Both the position numbers and the translations under genes were made by a program. Source: Salinisphaera sp002433465 (GTDB lineage Bacteria > Pseudomonadota > Gammaproteobacteria > Nevskiales > Salinisphaeraceae). Taken from it: DNA of 64,000 nucleotides. Of the stretch, positions 1-9,292 are shown one piece after another (positions within the stretch are counted from its first letter, which is position 1; the number at the start of each line of letters is the position of its first letter). The notes under the pieces are model-generated. The model did not search any database. It saw only the letters and a program-made list of their open reading frames with translations, and was not told the DNA's origin. The stretch spans positions 62,001 to 126,000 of the forward strand of contig NZ_APNL01000011.1 of NCBI RefSeq assembly GCF_040361435.1, given 5' to 3'.

Positions 1-146
1 AACACCGGGGCGTGATTGAGCAGCCACAGTGCGTCGTGGCTCTGGTCATCGCGCGTTTCGGCGAAATCCTGCATCGCCCGCCATACCGGCTCATAGGGCT
101 GGGGTGCCCAGCCGAAACGGGTGACCTCTATTAACGGGGCGGTCAT
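1..146 (-). CDS. lipB: Octanoyltransferase LipB, N-terminal fragment
   Basis: LipB moves octanoyl groups from acyl carrier protein to lipoyl domains in protein lipoylation. Only the first 48 residues lie in the window and the gene runs off the left edge. The visible segment has the family N-terminal pattern QPYEPVW, then a polar stretch, then LWLLNHAPV just before the edge. The ATG at 146 sits one base beyond the stop of the upstream DUF493 gene, so the two are probably co-translated. The order dacA-dat-ybeD-lipB is common in gammaproteobacteria and supports the call. Confidence 0.85.
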   Translation of the reverse strand, partial: MTAPLIEVTRFGWAPQPYEPVWRAMQDFAETRDDQSHDALWLLNHAPV

Positions 147-147
147 G

Positions 148-414
148 CTAGAGCGCCATCAGCACGGCGCTGTCATTGCTCAGATCGCCGTAGATCGCAT
201 CCAGCTGAGCCTGGCTGCGGGCCGTGATGTTGGCCGTCACCGCCAGATACTTGCCGCCGCGGCTGTCGCGCGCGCTGACCGCGCTGCGCTCGAGTTCGGG
301 GGCGTGCTGCTTGATCAGCGTATAGATATGTTCTTCGAAATCGCCGGCATGCTTGCCAAAGGCCTTGATCGGAAACTCGCAGGGGAATTCGAGTAGGGTT
401 TCTTGCTCAGTCAT
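148..414 (-). CDS. ybeD: DUF493 family protein YbeD
   Basis: Small soluble protein of 88 residues, the usual length of the YbeD/DUF493 family. The family has an ACT-like alpha/beta fold, and its role beside lipB is not firmly known. Family features are LEFPCEFPIKAFG near the start and a central segment with SRGGKYLAVT followed by a predicted helix. The ATG at 414 overlaps the last 8 bases of the upstream transaminase gene. An upstream in-frame extension to 489 has no family similarity, so the internal ATG is preferred. Confidence 0.85.
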   Translation of the reverse strand: MTEQETLLEFPCEFPIKAFGKHAGDFEEHIYTLIKQHAPELERSAVSARDSRGGKYLAVTANITARSQAQLDAIYGDLSNDSAVLMAL

Positions 415-1252
415 GGGGCATAGCTTGCAGCGCGGCGTGCATGCGCGTCCAGAGCGGTCCCGGTTTGCCGTTGCCCACGCACGCGCCATCGAGCTCGGTT
501 ACCGGGAAAATCTCGCGCACCGACGAGGTGATCCATATCTCGCTGGCGCGCTGCAGATCCTCTCGCAGAAGGGTTTCGACTTCGGCGTGCTCGACCTGCT
601 CGCGCGCGGCGAGTTCGAGCACCGCCGCCCGTGTGATGCCGGGCAGAATGGTATCGCGCAGGGCTGGCGTGACCAGGCGATCGTCGATTACCGCGAATAC
701 GTTTGAGGATGTCCCTTCCTGGATACAGCCGTCGCGCACCACGAGTGCTTCGCTGGCGCCCTGTGCCCGGGCCTGGTCGGCGGCCAGCACGTTGGCCAGC
801 AGCGAAGTCGATTTGATCGTGCAGTAGCGCCAGCGCGTATCGTCATGCGTGACCGCGGCGATCCCGTGCGCCAGTACGGCCGGGTCCACGGGCGCGCGAC
901 TCTGGCAGAAGGCCACCACCGTGGGCTCGATATCGTCGGGAATACGATGATCGCGCCTTGCCGGCGCGCCGCGGGTCACCTGGATATACAGAGAAAGGTC
1001 GCCGCCGCCATTGGCGTCGATCAAGCCTGCGATGATCTCGTGCCACCGCGGGCGATCGTAAGGGTCGCGGATACGCGACAGCCCCAGGCTGCGTGCCAGA
1101 CGATCCAGGTGCTCATCCAGTCGAAAGCCCCGGCCGGCATAGAAGGGCACCACTTCATAGACGCTGTCGGCGAACAGAAAGCCGCGATCAAGCACCGATA
1201 CGCGCGCCTGGGCCAACGGCAGGAACTCGCCGTTCACGAAAGCCGTGTTCAT
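407..1252 (-). CDS. dat: Class IV aminotransferase (D-amino-acid transaminase type)
   Basis: PLP-dependent fold-type IV aminotransferase of 281 residues, probably making or consuming D-amino acids such as D-alanine and D-glutamate for peptidoglycan. The start MNTAFVNGEF, the DRGFLFADSVYE loop and the Schiff-base lysine in CTIKSTSLLANV (about K147) are visible, as is the EGTSSNVFAV phosphate-cup motif. The ATG at 1252 is preferred over a GTG at 1261 because GGGAG lies about 8 bases upstream of it. The gene lies between dacA and ybeD. Branched-chain aminotransferase or 4-amino-4-deoxychorismate lyase are alternatives within the same fold, but the cell-wall context favours D-amino acids. Confidence 0.8.
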   Translation of the reverse strand: MNTAFVNGEFLPLAQARVSVLDRGFLFADSVYEVVPFYAGRGFRLDEHLDRLARSLGLSRIRDPYDRPRWHEIIAGLIDANGGGDLSLYIQVTRGAPARRDHRIPDDIEPTVVAFCQSRAPVDPAVLAHGIAAVTHDDTRWRYCTIKSTSLLANVLAADQARAQGASEALVVRDGCIQEGTSSNVFAVIDDRLVTPALRDTILPGITRAAVLELAAREQVEHAEVETLLREDLQRASEIWITSSVREIFPVTELDGACVGNGKPGPLWTRMHAALQAMPHD

Positions 1253-1340
1253 CCGTGCCACTCCCGGCCGGTCATGCCATTCGCTCGCACCGCAGGCCCG
1301 CCCGCCTGCGCGATTCGCAGGCGTAAGCCGGCGTTGCCGA

Positions 1341-2486
1341 TCATTCGAACATCATCATCACTTCGTCGGTGAGCTGACGGAAGATGCCGCCTTTTTCGAT
1401 GTCCTTGCCGGCGAACAGGGGCACCTGCGCAAGCGTCTTCGTGTCGTACTTGATCTCCAGCGTACCCAGGCGCTCGCCTTTCTTGATCGGCGCGAGCAGG
1501 GTGGACGGCAGCTCGGCGTTGGTGGTCAGCGCATCGCGCTGGCCACGCGGGAAGGCCACGTCCACCGCGCCCTTGGCGACCACGGGCAGCATGGTGTCAT
1601 CGCCTTTCCAGACGCGTACTTCGGCGATCTGCTTGCCGGCGTCGAACAGATGGCCGCTTTCATAGAAGCGAAAGCCGTAGTTGAGCAGGGCCGCGGTCTG
1701 CGACTTGCGCGCATTGTTCGAATTGGTGCCGGTTACCACCGCGACCGTGCGCATGCCGTCCCGCTTGGCCGAGGCCGACAGGCAATAGCCGGCCGATTCG
1801 GTATGGCCGGTCTTGCCGCCGTCCACGCTTTCGTCGGACCACAGCAGCGAGTTGCGGTTGTACTGCTCGATACCGTTATAGGTGAACTTCTTCTCGCTGT
1901 AATACTTCTTGTAAAGTTCCGGGAAGTCGCGGATGACCGCGCTCAGCAGACGCGCGATATCGTGCGCCGACATGTAATGGTTTTCGTGCGGCCAGCCGCT
2001 GGCGTCCACGAAATGGCTGTTTTCCAGCCCCATCTCGCGCCCGTACTGGTTCATGTAATCGGCGAACGTCGCCTCCGTACCGCCGACATACTCGGCCAGC
2101 GCGACGGTGGCATCGTTGCCCGATGCGGTGATCATGCCGTGGAGCAGGTCATCGACCGAGACCTGGGTGCCCACCTCGATGAACATCTTCGAGCCGCCCA
2201 TGCGCCAGGCTTTTTCGCTGACCGTGACCTTGTCCTCCAGCGAGATGTTGCCTTTCTTGATCTCGTCGAAGACGACATAGGCCGTCATCAGCTTGGTGAT
2301 GCTCGCGGGCTCGATGCGCTTTTCGGCGTTCTTGGCCGCCAGCACCTGCCCCGAGTTGAAGTCGACCAGGATGTAGCTGCGCGCATCGAGCGTCGGCGGT
2401 TCGGGGATCGGCAGCGGCTTGGCCAGCGCGCTGGCCGTGACCAGGAGAAGAAAAACGAGATAAAGCAGGCGTTTCGCGTGGCTCAT
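1341..2486 (-). CDS. dacA: D-alanyl-D-alanine carboxypeptidase (PBP5/6 type)
   Basis: Low-molecular-mass penicillin-binding protein of 381 residues that trims the terminal D-alanine from peptidoglycan pentapeptides in the periplasm. A signal peptide of about 22 residues is followed by the peptidase S11 domain with all three active-site motifs: SITK (S62), SGN (in ITASGNDAT) and KTG (in DGGKTGHT). A C-terminal beta domain and a terminal amphipathic segment ending in DEVMMMFE match membrane-anchored PBP5 proteins. The ATG at 2486 starts directly before the signal peptide; an upstream TTG at 2510 is possible. The neighbours rlpA, mltB and rodA are all cell-wall genes. Confidence 0.93.
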   Translation of the reverse strand: MSHAKRLLYLVFLLLVTASALAKPLPIPEPPTLDARSYILVDFNSGQVLAAKNAEKRIEPASITKLMTAYVVFDEIKKGNISLEDKVTVSEKAWRMGGSKMFIEVGTQVSVDDLLHGMITASGNDATVALAEYVGGTEATFADYMNQYGREMGLENSHFVDASGWPHENHYMSAHDIARLLSAVIRDFPELYKKYYSEKKFTYNGIEQYNRNSLLWSDESVDGGKTGHTESAGYCLSASAKRDGMRTVAVVTGTNSNNARKSQTAALLNYGFRFYESGHLFDAGKQIAEVRVWKGDDTMLPVVAKGAVDVAFPRGQRDALTTNAELPSTLLAPIKKGERLGTLEIKYDTKTLAQVPLFAGKDIEKGGIFRQLTDEVMMMFE

Positions 2487-2560
2487 CGACTTCGGCTCTT
2501 TGACGGACAAACAAGGACGGTTCCGAAGCGCGGCAGTTTAGCGCTTCGAGGCCATTCGGG

Positions 2561-3583
2561 CTAACGATCGACTTCCTGGGCGGAAAATCCCTGCTCGCGC
2601 AGAATCTGGCGGTTCAGGGCACGGCTGCGTTCATCCGGATAAGGCCCGAGTTGAACGCGATAGATCGGTGTGGCGCCGCCGGACTCAACCACGCGCACCT
2701 GCGCAAAACCTGCATTCTGCAGGCGCCGGTTCAGACGCTGTGCATTGGTCGGGTTGCCGAAGGCGCCGGTCTGCAGATAGAGCGTGCCCTCGCTGCGATT
2801 CGCCGTCGAGGCGCCGGCCGCGGAGGCATTCGTACGATTGGCGACCTGGACGGCCCGGCCGGGCGTATTCGCGGCCGGCGTTGCGCGGGCGGGCGCCGAG
2901 GCCGGCGCGCGCGCACTCGACGAGGCGGGCGGCTGATTGCGATACGGCGGCGTGGCGGCGGCGACCTGCCGGTCGCTCTGGGCCTCGCGCTGCTCTGCCT
3001 TCAGGGTGGCGGGCGTAACCGTTTCGATACGCACCGGCACGCTGCCATGGGCGACCACGTCGAGCCGGCGAGCGGCCACATAGGACAGATCGATGATGCG
3101 GCCATCGTGGAACGGGCCACGATCGTTGACGCGCACGATCACCTGCTTGCCGTTGTCCAGATTGGTCACCCGCACATAGCTGGGTACCGGCAGGCGTTTG
3201 TGCGCCGCGGTCATCTTGAACATGTTGTAGGGCTCGCCGCTGGAGGTGCGCCGCCCATGAAACTGCTTGCCATACCAGCTGGCGCGTCCGGTCTGGGTAA
3301 AGCCGGCCGCGCTGGGCAGTACGTAATAGGTCTTGCCGAGAGCTTCATAGCTGGCCGGGTTGCCATAGCGTGAAGGTGGCTCGTCGCGGGGCACGGCGTC
3401 CGGTATCGCGTCGATATCGATATTCTCGTCGTCCGGCGGGCCATCGTTCTGGTAGTAGCCGCCGCCCTTGCTCGCCTGTGGCGAGGGCGAACCGGCGCTC
3501 GAGCCGCCGCGCGGCTGGCTCGCGCAGCCGGCCACGACCAGGGCCAGAAAGGCCAGTCCCAGCGTTCGGCCTGTGCTGATCAT
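2561..3583 (-). CDS. rlpA: Septal ring lytic transglycosylase RlpA
   Basis: Outer-membrane lipoprotein of 340 residues. The lipobox VVAGC puts the acylated cysteine at residue 20. A low-complexity linker is followed by a double-psi beta-barrel domain (about 95-185, with GRASWYGKQFHGRRTSSGE and VRVNDRGPFHDGRIIDLS). An Ala/Pro-rich linker then leads to a C-terminal SPOR domain (about 262-338, LYLQTGAFGNPTNAQRL) that binds denuded septal glycan. In Pseudomonas RlpA cleaves naked glycan strands; that activity is inferred here. The start overlaps the mltB stop by four bases (ATGA). Confidence 0.93.
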   Translation of the reverse strand: MISTGRTLGLAFLALVVAGCASQPRGGSSAGSPSPQASKGGGYYQNDGPPDDENIDIDAIPDAVPRDEPPSRYGNPASYEALGKTYYVLPSAAGFTQTGRASWYGKQFHGRRTSSGEPYNMFKMTAAHKRLPVPSYVRVTNLDNGKQVIVRVNDRGPFHDGRIIDLSYVAARRLDVVAHGSVPVRIETVTPATLKAEQREAQSDRQVAAATPPYRNQPPASSSARAPASAPARATPAANTPGRAVQVANRTNASAAGASTANRSEGTLYLQTGAFGNPTNAQRLNRRLQNAGFAQVRVVESGGATPIYRVQLGPYPDERSRALNRQILREQGFSAQEVDR

Positions 3584-4599
3584 CGGTCCGTGTCGCCGCC
3601 AAGGGCGGCGTTCTGACGGGCGAAGGCGATTTCCTGGCCGAGCTGGTAGACGGCCATGGCATACAGCGGGCTGTGGTTGTAGGTGGTGATCACGAAGAAG
3701 TTGTTCAGCCCCAGCCAGTACTCGGTGCCCTGTGCGCCTTCGAACTGCAGCAGGCCGACCTGGGCATCATCGGCCGGCGGATCATCCACCCGCACGCCCA
3801 GCTGGTCGAGCGCGTCCCAGCGATAGGCGGGTTTGCGCTTGCTGCGTTCGATCTTATCGAGGTTCTTGTCGCTGCCGATCCAGGCGGGCAAGGCCACCGA
3901 TTCGTCGCGCGCCCAGCCGTGTTCGGCGAGGTAGTTGGCCACCGAGTAGATGATATCGGCCGGCTCTTCCCACAGATCGCGCTTGCCGTTGTCGTTGCCG
4001 TCCACGGCATAGGCGCGATAGCTCGAGGGCATGAACTGGGGCAGGCCCATGGCGCCGGCATAGGAGCCGATCTCGCGGTCACAGGCGAGGTCTTCCTCCA
4101 CGCAGAGCACCACGAAGTTTTCCAGCTCCTTGATGAAATAGTCGGCACGTTCCGGGTAATCGAAGCCGAGCGTGGCCAGGGCGTCGAGCACGCGATCACG
4201 GCCGAGAAAGGCGCCGTACTTTGTTTCCACGCCAATGATCGCGGCGATGATATTGGCTGGCACGCCGTACTTGGCGACCGCGCGGTCGAACAGTTCGCGG
4301 TGCTCTTCGATATAGGCCGCGCCCTTGCGCGCCCGTTCGGGCTGCAGAAAGATCGGCCGATAATCCGCCCAGGTCAGCGTGCGCTCGGCGGGTTTGCGCA
4401 TGGTGGCCACGATCTTGGGCTGGTACTTGGCGTCTTCGAGCAGGGCGCGAGCCGCGTCGATATCCACACCGTCGGCTTTTTCCAGGCGTTCGAGCAGCGC
4501 CTTGCCTTCCGGGCGTTCGGCATAGTTGCCGGTCGCGGCCGTGGCGATCACGGGCGCGCTGGCCAGCGCCAGCACGAGCAGTAGAAGGGATCGTGTCAT
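3580..4599 (-). CDS. mltB: Membrane-bound lytic murein transglycosylase B
   Basis: Periplasmic lytic transglycosylase of 339 residues that cuts glycan strands to 1,6-anhydro products. A signal peptide of about 21 residues lacks a lipobox cysteine, so it may be soluble, unlike E. coli MltB. Family motifs are GVETKYGAFLG with catalytic E125, AMGLPQFMPSSYRAYAVD, and AEHGWARDE. The start is the ATG at 4599, which overlaps the rodA stop in an ATGA; longer in-frame extension into rodA is rejected. The gene lies between rodA and rlpA, the usual order. Confidence 0.93.
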   Translation of the reverse strand: MTRSLLLLVLALASAPVIATAATGNYAERPEGKALLERLEKADGVDIDAARALLEDAKYQPKIVATMRKPAERTLTWADYRPIFLQPERARKGAAYIEEHRELFDRAVAKYGVPANIIAAIIGVETKYGAFLGRDRVLDALATLGFDYPERADYFIKELENFVVLCVEEDLACDREIGSYAGAMGLPQFMPSSYRAYAVDGNDNGKRDLWEEPADIIYSVANYLAEHGWARDESVALPAWIGSDKNLDKIERSKRKPAYRWDALDQLGVRVDDPPADDAQVGLLQFEGAQGTEYWLGLNNFFVITTYNHSPLYAMAVYQLGQEIAFARQNAALGGDTDR

Positions 4600-5714
4600 G
4601 TGGCGAGCAGTTTCCGATGGGTATGAATGGACATGAGAATGCCGAACGAGGCCAGCAGGATCACCATGGAGGTGCCGCCATAGCTGATCAGCGGTAACGG
4701 CACGCCGACGACGGGCAGCAGCCCGGCGACCATGCCGATGTTGACGAAGACGTAGATGAAAAACGTCAGGCTCAGGCTGCCCGCCGCCAGACGCTGGAAG
4801 GTGTCCTGGCTCTTGAGCGCGATATACAGCCCGCGGGCGACGATGAAGCAGTACAGCCCCAGCAGCGCCATCACCCCGAACAGACCCGTTTCCTCGGCGA
4901 ATACCGCGAACACGAAGTCGGTATCCGACTCCGGCAGGAAGTTCAGGTGGGCCTGGCTGCCGTTGAGCCAACCCTTGCCGAACAGCCCGCCCGAGCCGAT
5001 GGCGATCTTGGACTGCGAGATATGATAGCCGGCGCCCGTGGGGTCGCGTGCCGGGTTTAAAAACGTGAGCACGCGTTCCTGCTGGTAGTCGTGCATGTTG
5101 TACCAGAGCAGCGGCGCGGTCGCGGCGGCCACCAGCACCAGCAGCAGGATGATGCGCCAGCGCAGCCCGGCAAAGTACAGCGCAAAGCTGCCCGCCGCGG
5201 CGATGAGCAACGCCGTACCCAGATCCGGCTGGTCGGCCACGAGCAGCACCGGAACCGCTACCAGCAGCGCGGCCACGCCGACGTCCTTCAGGTTGGGGGG
5301 CAGGCTGCGGTCACGAAAATAGGCGGCCACGGTCAAGGGCGCGGCCAGCTTCATCAGCTCGGAGGGCTGAAAGCGCACCACGCCCAGGTCCAGCCAGCGG
5401 CGTGCGCCCATGGCGGTATCGCCCAGCAGCACCACGAGTACGAGTAGAAAGACGCCGAAGCCGAACACCCAGGGCGCGGCAACCCGAAACCACTCGGGCG
5501 GTATCTGGGCGACCACCAGCATGCCGAGCAGGCCGATGCCCAGACGGATCGCCTGGTTGATGACCACGGCGGTGGACTGGCCCGAGGCGCTGTAGAGAAC
5601 GAACAGCCCCAGCGCGGCACAGCAGGCCAGCGCTACGAGCAGCTGCAGGTCGATGCGCCAGTAGACCAGCCATTCCGACAGCGTCGACGGCGCATTGGTG
5701 GCGTTGGCGCTCAT
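4596..5714 (-). CDS. mrdB: Rod-shape peptidoglycan glycosyltransferase RodA
   Basis: SEDS-family glycosyltransferase of 372 residues that polymerises lipid II for cylindrical wall growth with PBP2. About ten transmembrane helices are evident. SEDS signatures include WLDLGVVRFQPSELMKLA, the KIAIGSGGLFGKG segment, LPESDTDFVFAVFAEETG and the C-terminal PLISYGGTS. The start overlaps the mrdA stop by four bases and the stop overlaps the mltB start, so three genes are translationally coupled. Confidence 0.95.
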   Translation of the reverse strand: MSANATNAPSTLSEWLVYWRIDLQLLVALACCAALGLFVLYSASGQSTAVVINQAIRLGIGLLGMLVVAQIPPEWFRVAAPWVFGFGVFLLVLVVLLGDTAMGARRWLDLGVVRFQPSELMKLAAPLTVAAYFRDRSLPPNLKDVGVAALLVAVPVLLVADQPDLGTALLIAAAGSFALYFAGLRWRIILLLVLVAAATAPLLWYNMHDYQQERVLTFLNPARDPTGAGYHISQSKIAIGSGGLFGKGWLNGSQAHLNFLPESDTDFVFAVFAEETGLFGVMALLGLYCFIVARGLYIALKSQDTFQRLAAGSLSLTFFIYVFVNIGMVAGLLPVVGVPLPLISYGGTSMVILLASFGILMSIHTHRKLLAT

Positions 5715-7594
5715 CGGCCCGCTCCGGCCGATGCCTGCAGTACCGGCGGCTGACTGCGGAATGCGTCGATCACCTTGCGGGCCACCGGCCCGGCGACGCT
5801 GGAGCCGCCGCCGCCGTGTTCGACGAGTACCGCCACCGCGATTTCGGGATCGTCGATGGGGGCAAAGGCAATGAACAGCGCGTGGTCACGAAACTGGTGT
5901 TCGACGTCCTCGATATCGGGCGCGGCCTGGTTCTGGGTCAGCTTGGTCACCTGGGCGGAACCGGACTTGCCGGCGATCGTATAGTCCAGGTTCTGGCCCA
6001 CGTAGTAGTGCGCGGTACCGCGGGGGTTGGTGATGACCTGTTCCATGCCGCTGATGATCACGCCCCAGTGCGAGGCGTCTTCCAGCTGGATCGGCCGCAG
6101 GGCCGTGGGCTTGGTCTGGTGCATGGTGCCGTCGAGCGGATCGCGCCAGCCGCCGAGCACGTGCGGTTTGTAGCCTTCGCCGCGTTCGGCGATACGGCTG
6201 GTCATCTGTGCGAGCTGCAGCGGCGTCGTCGTCATGAAGCCCTGGCCGATGATCGTATTGAGCGTTTCGCCGGGGAACCACGGCTGATTGCGGGTGCCGT
6301 TCTTCCAGGCGCGAGACGGCATGATGCCGGAATTCTCCCGGGGCAGGTCGATCCCGGTGCGCGATCCGAGGCCGAACATGGCGCCGTAGCGATGAATATT
6401 GTCGATGCCCAGCTTGAGCCCGAGCTTGTAGAAATACACGTCCGAGGAGCGATAGATCGCCTCGGGCATGTCCACCCAGCCGTGGCCTGAGCGTTTCCAG
6501 TCGCGATAGCGATGATTGCTGCCCGGCAGGGTGATGAAGCCGGGGCACCACACCTGCTTGTCGGCGGCGATCTGGTCGGTTTCGAGCCCGGCCAGCGCCA
6601 TCACCGGCTTGACCGTCGAACCCGGCGGGTACTGGCCCTGCAGCGCGCGGTTGAACAGCGGTTTGTGCGGGTCGGATATCAGCTGCTGGTAGTTCACATG
6701 GCTGATCCCGTCCACGAACAGGTCCGGGTCGTAGCTGGGCTTGGACACCAGGGCCAGCAGCCCGCCCGTTTTCGGGTTCATGGCCACCACCGCGCCGTCC
6801 TGATCGCCGAGGGCGTCGTATGCGGCCCGCTGCAGGCGCGCGTCGATGGTCAGGAACAGGCTTTCGCCGGCCACCGGGCGATTCATTTCCAGTTCGCGCA
6901 GCGCACGACCGCTGGCGTTGGTTTCGACCACCCGCGAGCCCGGCTCGCCGTGCAGGCGCGATTCGTAGCTGTACTCGACGCCCGACTTGCCGATGTGGTT
7001 CGAACCGCGATAGCGCTTTTCATCCACGCGCCGCAGGTCTTCCACGGTGATGCCGCCGACATAACCCACGAGATGGGCCGAGACATCGCCCAGCGGATAG
7101 TGGCGGGTCAGGCCGGCGCGCACCTCCACACCGGGGAAGCTGCCGCGGTTGACTTCAAAGCGGGCTACCTCGCGCTGGCTGAGGTTCAGCCGTATGGGCA
7201 CGCCGCGAAAGCGCGGTGTCTTGGCCATGCGATCGCGAAAGCGCTGTCGGTCGGCATCGCGTATTTCCACGATGCGCGACAGACGATCCAGGGTGGCGTC
7301 CACGTTCTCGACCTGCTCGGGCACGATCTCGAGACGGTAGGCGGGCAGATTGTCGGCCAGCACCACGCCGTTGCGGTCGTAGATCAGCCCGCGTACCGGC
7401 GGCATGACCTGTACCCGCATGCGGTTGTCCTGCGAACGGGTTTCGTAATAGCCGTAGCGCAGCACCTGCAGAAAACCCACGCGAAAGAGCAGCACGCCCA
7501 CGAGCACCATGATCACCGCGCCCGCCACCGCGGTGCGCAGCAAAAACATGCGCCGCTCGGCCGCATGGTTTTTGATCGCGTTATCGGAGACCAT
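5711..7594 (-). CDS. mrdA: Penicillin-binding protein 2 (elongation transpeptidase)
   Basis: Class B penicillin-binding protein of 627 residues that cross-links peptidoglycan during elongation. It has a short cytoplasmic tail, one N-terminal transmembrane helix (about 17-40), a dimerisation/pedestal domain opening with RGLIYDRNGVVLADN, and a transpeptidase domain. The catalytic motifs are visible: STVK in YPPGSTVKP, SSD in IYRSSDVYFYK, and KSG in IAGKSGSAQV. The ATG at 7594 fits the family start; an upstream TTG at 7621 would add nine residues. Gene order mreD-mrdA-mrdB is conserved. Confidence 0.95.
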   Translation of the reverse strand: MVSDNAIKNHAAERRMFLLRTAVAGAVIMVLVGVLLFRVGFLQVLRYGYYETRSQDNRMRVQVMPPVRGLIYDRNGVVLADNLPAYRLEIVPEQVENVDATLDRLSRIVEIRDADRQRFRDRMAKTPRFRGVPIRLNLSQREVARFEVNRGSFPGVEVRAGLTRHYPLGDVSAHLVGYVGGITVEDLRRVDEKRYRGSNHIGKSGVEYSYESRLHGEPGSRVVETNASGRALRELEMNRPVAGESLFLTIDARLQRAAYDALGDQDGAVVAMNPKTGGLLALVSKPSYDPDLFVDGISHVNYQQLISDPHKPLFNRALQGQYPPGSTVKPVMALAGLETDQIAADKQVWCPGFITLPGSNHRYRDWKRSGHGWVDMPEAIYRSSDVYFYKLGLKLGIDNIHRYGAMFGLGSRTGIDLPRENSGIMPSRAWKNGTRNQPWFPGETLNTIIGQGFMTTTPLQLAQMTSRIAERGEGYKPHVLGGWRDPLDGTMHQTKPTALRPIQLEDASHWGVIISGMEQVITNPRGTAHYYVGQNLDYTIAGKSGSAQVTKLTQNQAAPDIEDVEHQFRDHALFIAFAPIDDPEIAVAVLVEHGGGGSSVAGPVARKVIDAFRSQPPVLQASAGAGR

Positions 7595-7767
7595 GCGGCG
7601 TTGAAAACTCCCGTGCCCCAAGGGCCTGCATTAATCTATTGAAGTATGACCTGAATCGTCGCATTGCGTGCGAACGGATGCAGCGCCGCGACGCAGCGCA
7701 GGATCGCGCCCAGCGGATTCGACCGTGGACCCCGGCAGCGATCACGAACCTTTTTGAATTCCCTCGC

Positions 7768-8253
7768 CTATCCGACCTCTAATTCGGCGATGCGTTCCAG
7801 CAGCGATGCCCACACCGGCCAGACGAGCGTGGTCGTTGCCACCGGCAGCCAGCGCCACCACTGATTGACTTCGGCCCCGGTCACGCCATCGATCCAGAAC
7901 AGCACGAACTCATAGAGTAAGAACACCGGCAACAACAGCACGCTCTGCTGCCAGATCGGAAAACTCCACAGCAGCTCGCGCATGCGGATGACGGCATAGC
8001 CTGCCACGGCGAGCGCAAGCCCGTGTTCGCCCAGCGGCGTGCCGTAGATCACGTCGATCAGAACGCCACAGGCCCAGGCTGCGAGCAGGCCAAACCGCCC
8101 CGGCTGCATCAAGACCCAGAACAGCACGGTCGCCGGGTACATGGCCGGGCGGATCGCCGACAGCGCGTCGGGCAGCGGCAGAATCGCCAGAAACAGCGCG
8201 CCGCCCAGCGTAGCCAGAATAAGCAGGCCGCTGACGCGGCGCTCGGTAATCAT
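7768..8253 (-). CDS. mreD: Rod-shape determining protein MreD
   Basis: Integral membrane protein of 161 residues, the usual MreD length, with about five hydrophobic helices. It is the poorly conserved partner that links MreC to the elongasome. The start ATG overlaps the mreC stop by four bases, and mrdA follows after a gap of about 170 bases. Identification rests on position, length and topology more than on strong motifs. The segment GTPLGEHGLALAVAGYAV is typical of the family. Confidence 0.9.
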   Translation of the reverse strand: MITERRVSGLLILATLGGALFLAILPLPDALSAIRPAMYPATVLFWVLMQPGRFGLLAAWACGVLIDVIYGTPLGEHGLALAVAGYAVIRMRELLWSFPIWQQSVLLLPVFLLYEFVLFWIDGVTGAEVNQWWRWLPVATTTLVWPVWASLLERIAELEVG

Positions 8254-9185
8254 GGAGCCGGGGTGTCGCCGTTCGCATTGCCGTTCGCATCGCCATTGGC
8301 CGGGCCGGCACTCTCGGCCTGAGCCTCGGCAACCGGGTCGCTCGTGTTATCGGTCCACACCAGCAGCACTTCCCGGCCGCGATTGAGGTGGGCCGTGGGG
8401 CTGGCCACCACTTCCAGAAACTCGTCGCCCGGCTGGTGGACCACGCTGGTGACCTCGGCCACCGGGTAGCCGGCGGGATAGCGCCCGCCCAGGCCCGACG
8501 TCACCAGCAGATCGCCCACCTGAATATCGGAATTGTTGGCCAGAAAAGGCAGCCGCAGCTCGTTCGACTTTCCGCTGCCCTGGGCAATCGTCTGCAGGCC
8601 GGTACGGTTGATCTCGACCGGAATGCCGTGATTGGCATCGGTAATCAGGATCGCGCGCGAACCCATGGGCGTGACGTCGGTGACCTGGCCCATGATGCCG
8701 TTGGCGTCGACCAGTGCCTGGCCAACGAACACGCCGTCGGTGGAACCCTTGTTGAGCTTGATGTAGTGGCGATACGGGTCGGGGCTCACCGACAGGATGC
8801 GCGCGATCAGCACGTTCTGGTCGAGCGAACTGGCCGAGGCGAGCAGGGCACGAATACGCTCGTTTTCTGCCTGCAGGGATGCCAGGCGCTGCAGGCGTGC
8901 CTGAAGCAAAAGCACTTTCTGTTCAAGCGCTTCGTTGTCGGCAATGAGCTGGCCGCGATCGAAATAGCGGCCCATGTAGTGGGCCATCTCGCCCGGCAGT
9001 TCGGCGATCATCTGAATGGGCTGGGTCGCGACCGCCAGCGTGCTGCGGATCGGCTTGAGCGAAGTGCTCGCGTGATCGACCATCATCAGGATAATCGATA
9101 TAACCACGATCGCGACGATCCGAAGGCCCGGCGTGATGCGTCGTCCCAGCAGCGATGATTTGTCGTCCTCGGCGAGTCCGCGCAC
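8250..9185 (-). CDS. mreC: Cell shape-determining protein MreC
   Basis: Bitopic inner-membrane protein of 311 residues that scaffolds the elongasome and activates PBP2. One transmembrane helix (about 22-40) is followed by a coiled coil (about 75-115) and the beta-barrel MreC domain, including the family motif DANGIMGQVTDV and RAILITDANHGIPVEINRTG. The C-terminus is a low-complexity Asn/Gly/Asp/Ala tail. The start is GTG at 9185. The order mreB-mreC-mreD is canonical, with a gap of about 107 bases after mreB. Confidence 0.94.
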   Translation of the reverse strand: MRGLAEDDKSSLLGRRITPGLRIVAIVVISIILMMVDHASTSLKPIRSTLAVATQPIQMIAELPGEMAHYMGRYFDRGQLIADNEALEQKVLLLQARLQRLASLQAENERIRALLASASSLDQNVLIARILSVSPDPYRHYIKLNKGSTDGVFVGQALVDANGIMGQVTDVTPMGSRAILITDANHGIPVEINRTGLQTIAQGSGKSNELRLPFLANNSDIQVGDLLVTSGLGGRYPAGYPVAEVTSVVHQPGDEFLEVVASPTAHLNRGREVLLVWTDNTSDPVAEAQAESAGPANGDANGNANGDTPAP

Positions 9186-9292
9186 TCAACGCCCCTGAAA
9201 CCGTGGAATAAACCGTAATTATCGCGCCAGATTAGGCCGGCGCACGGACCTTCGCAACTTTCATGCAGTTGCGAAGGCGACAGACCGCGGTC

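Noticed and set aside
1245..2564. Plus-strand frame of 439 codons opposite dacA
   Set aside because: Antisense to a gene with full penicillin-binding motifs; no protein-like features.
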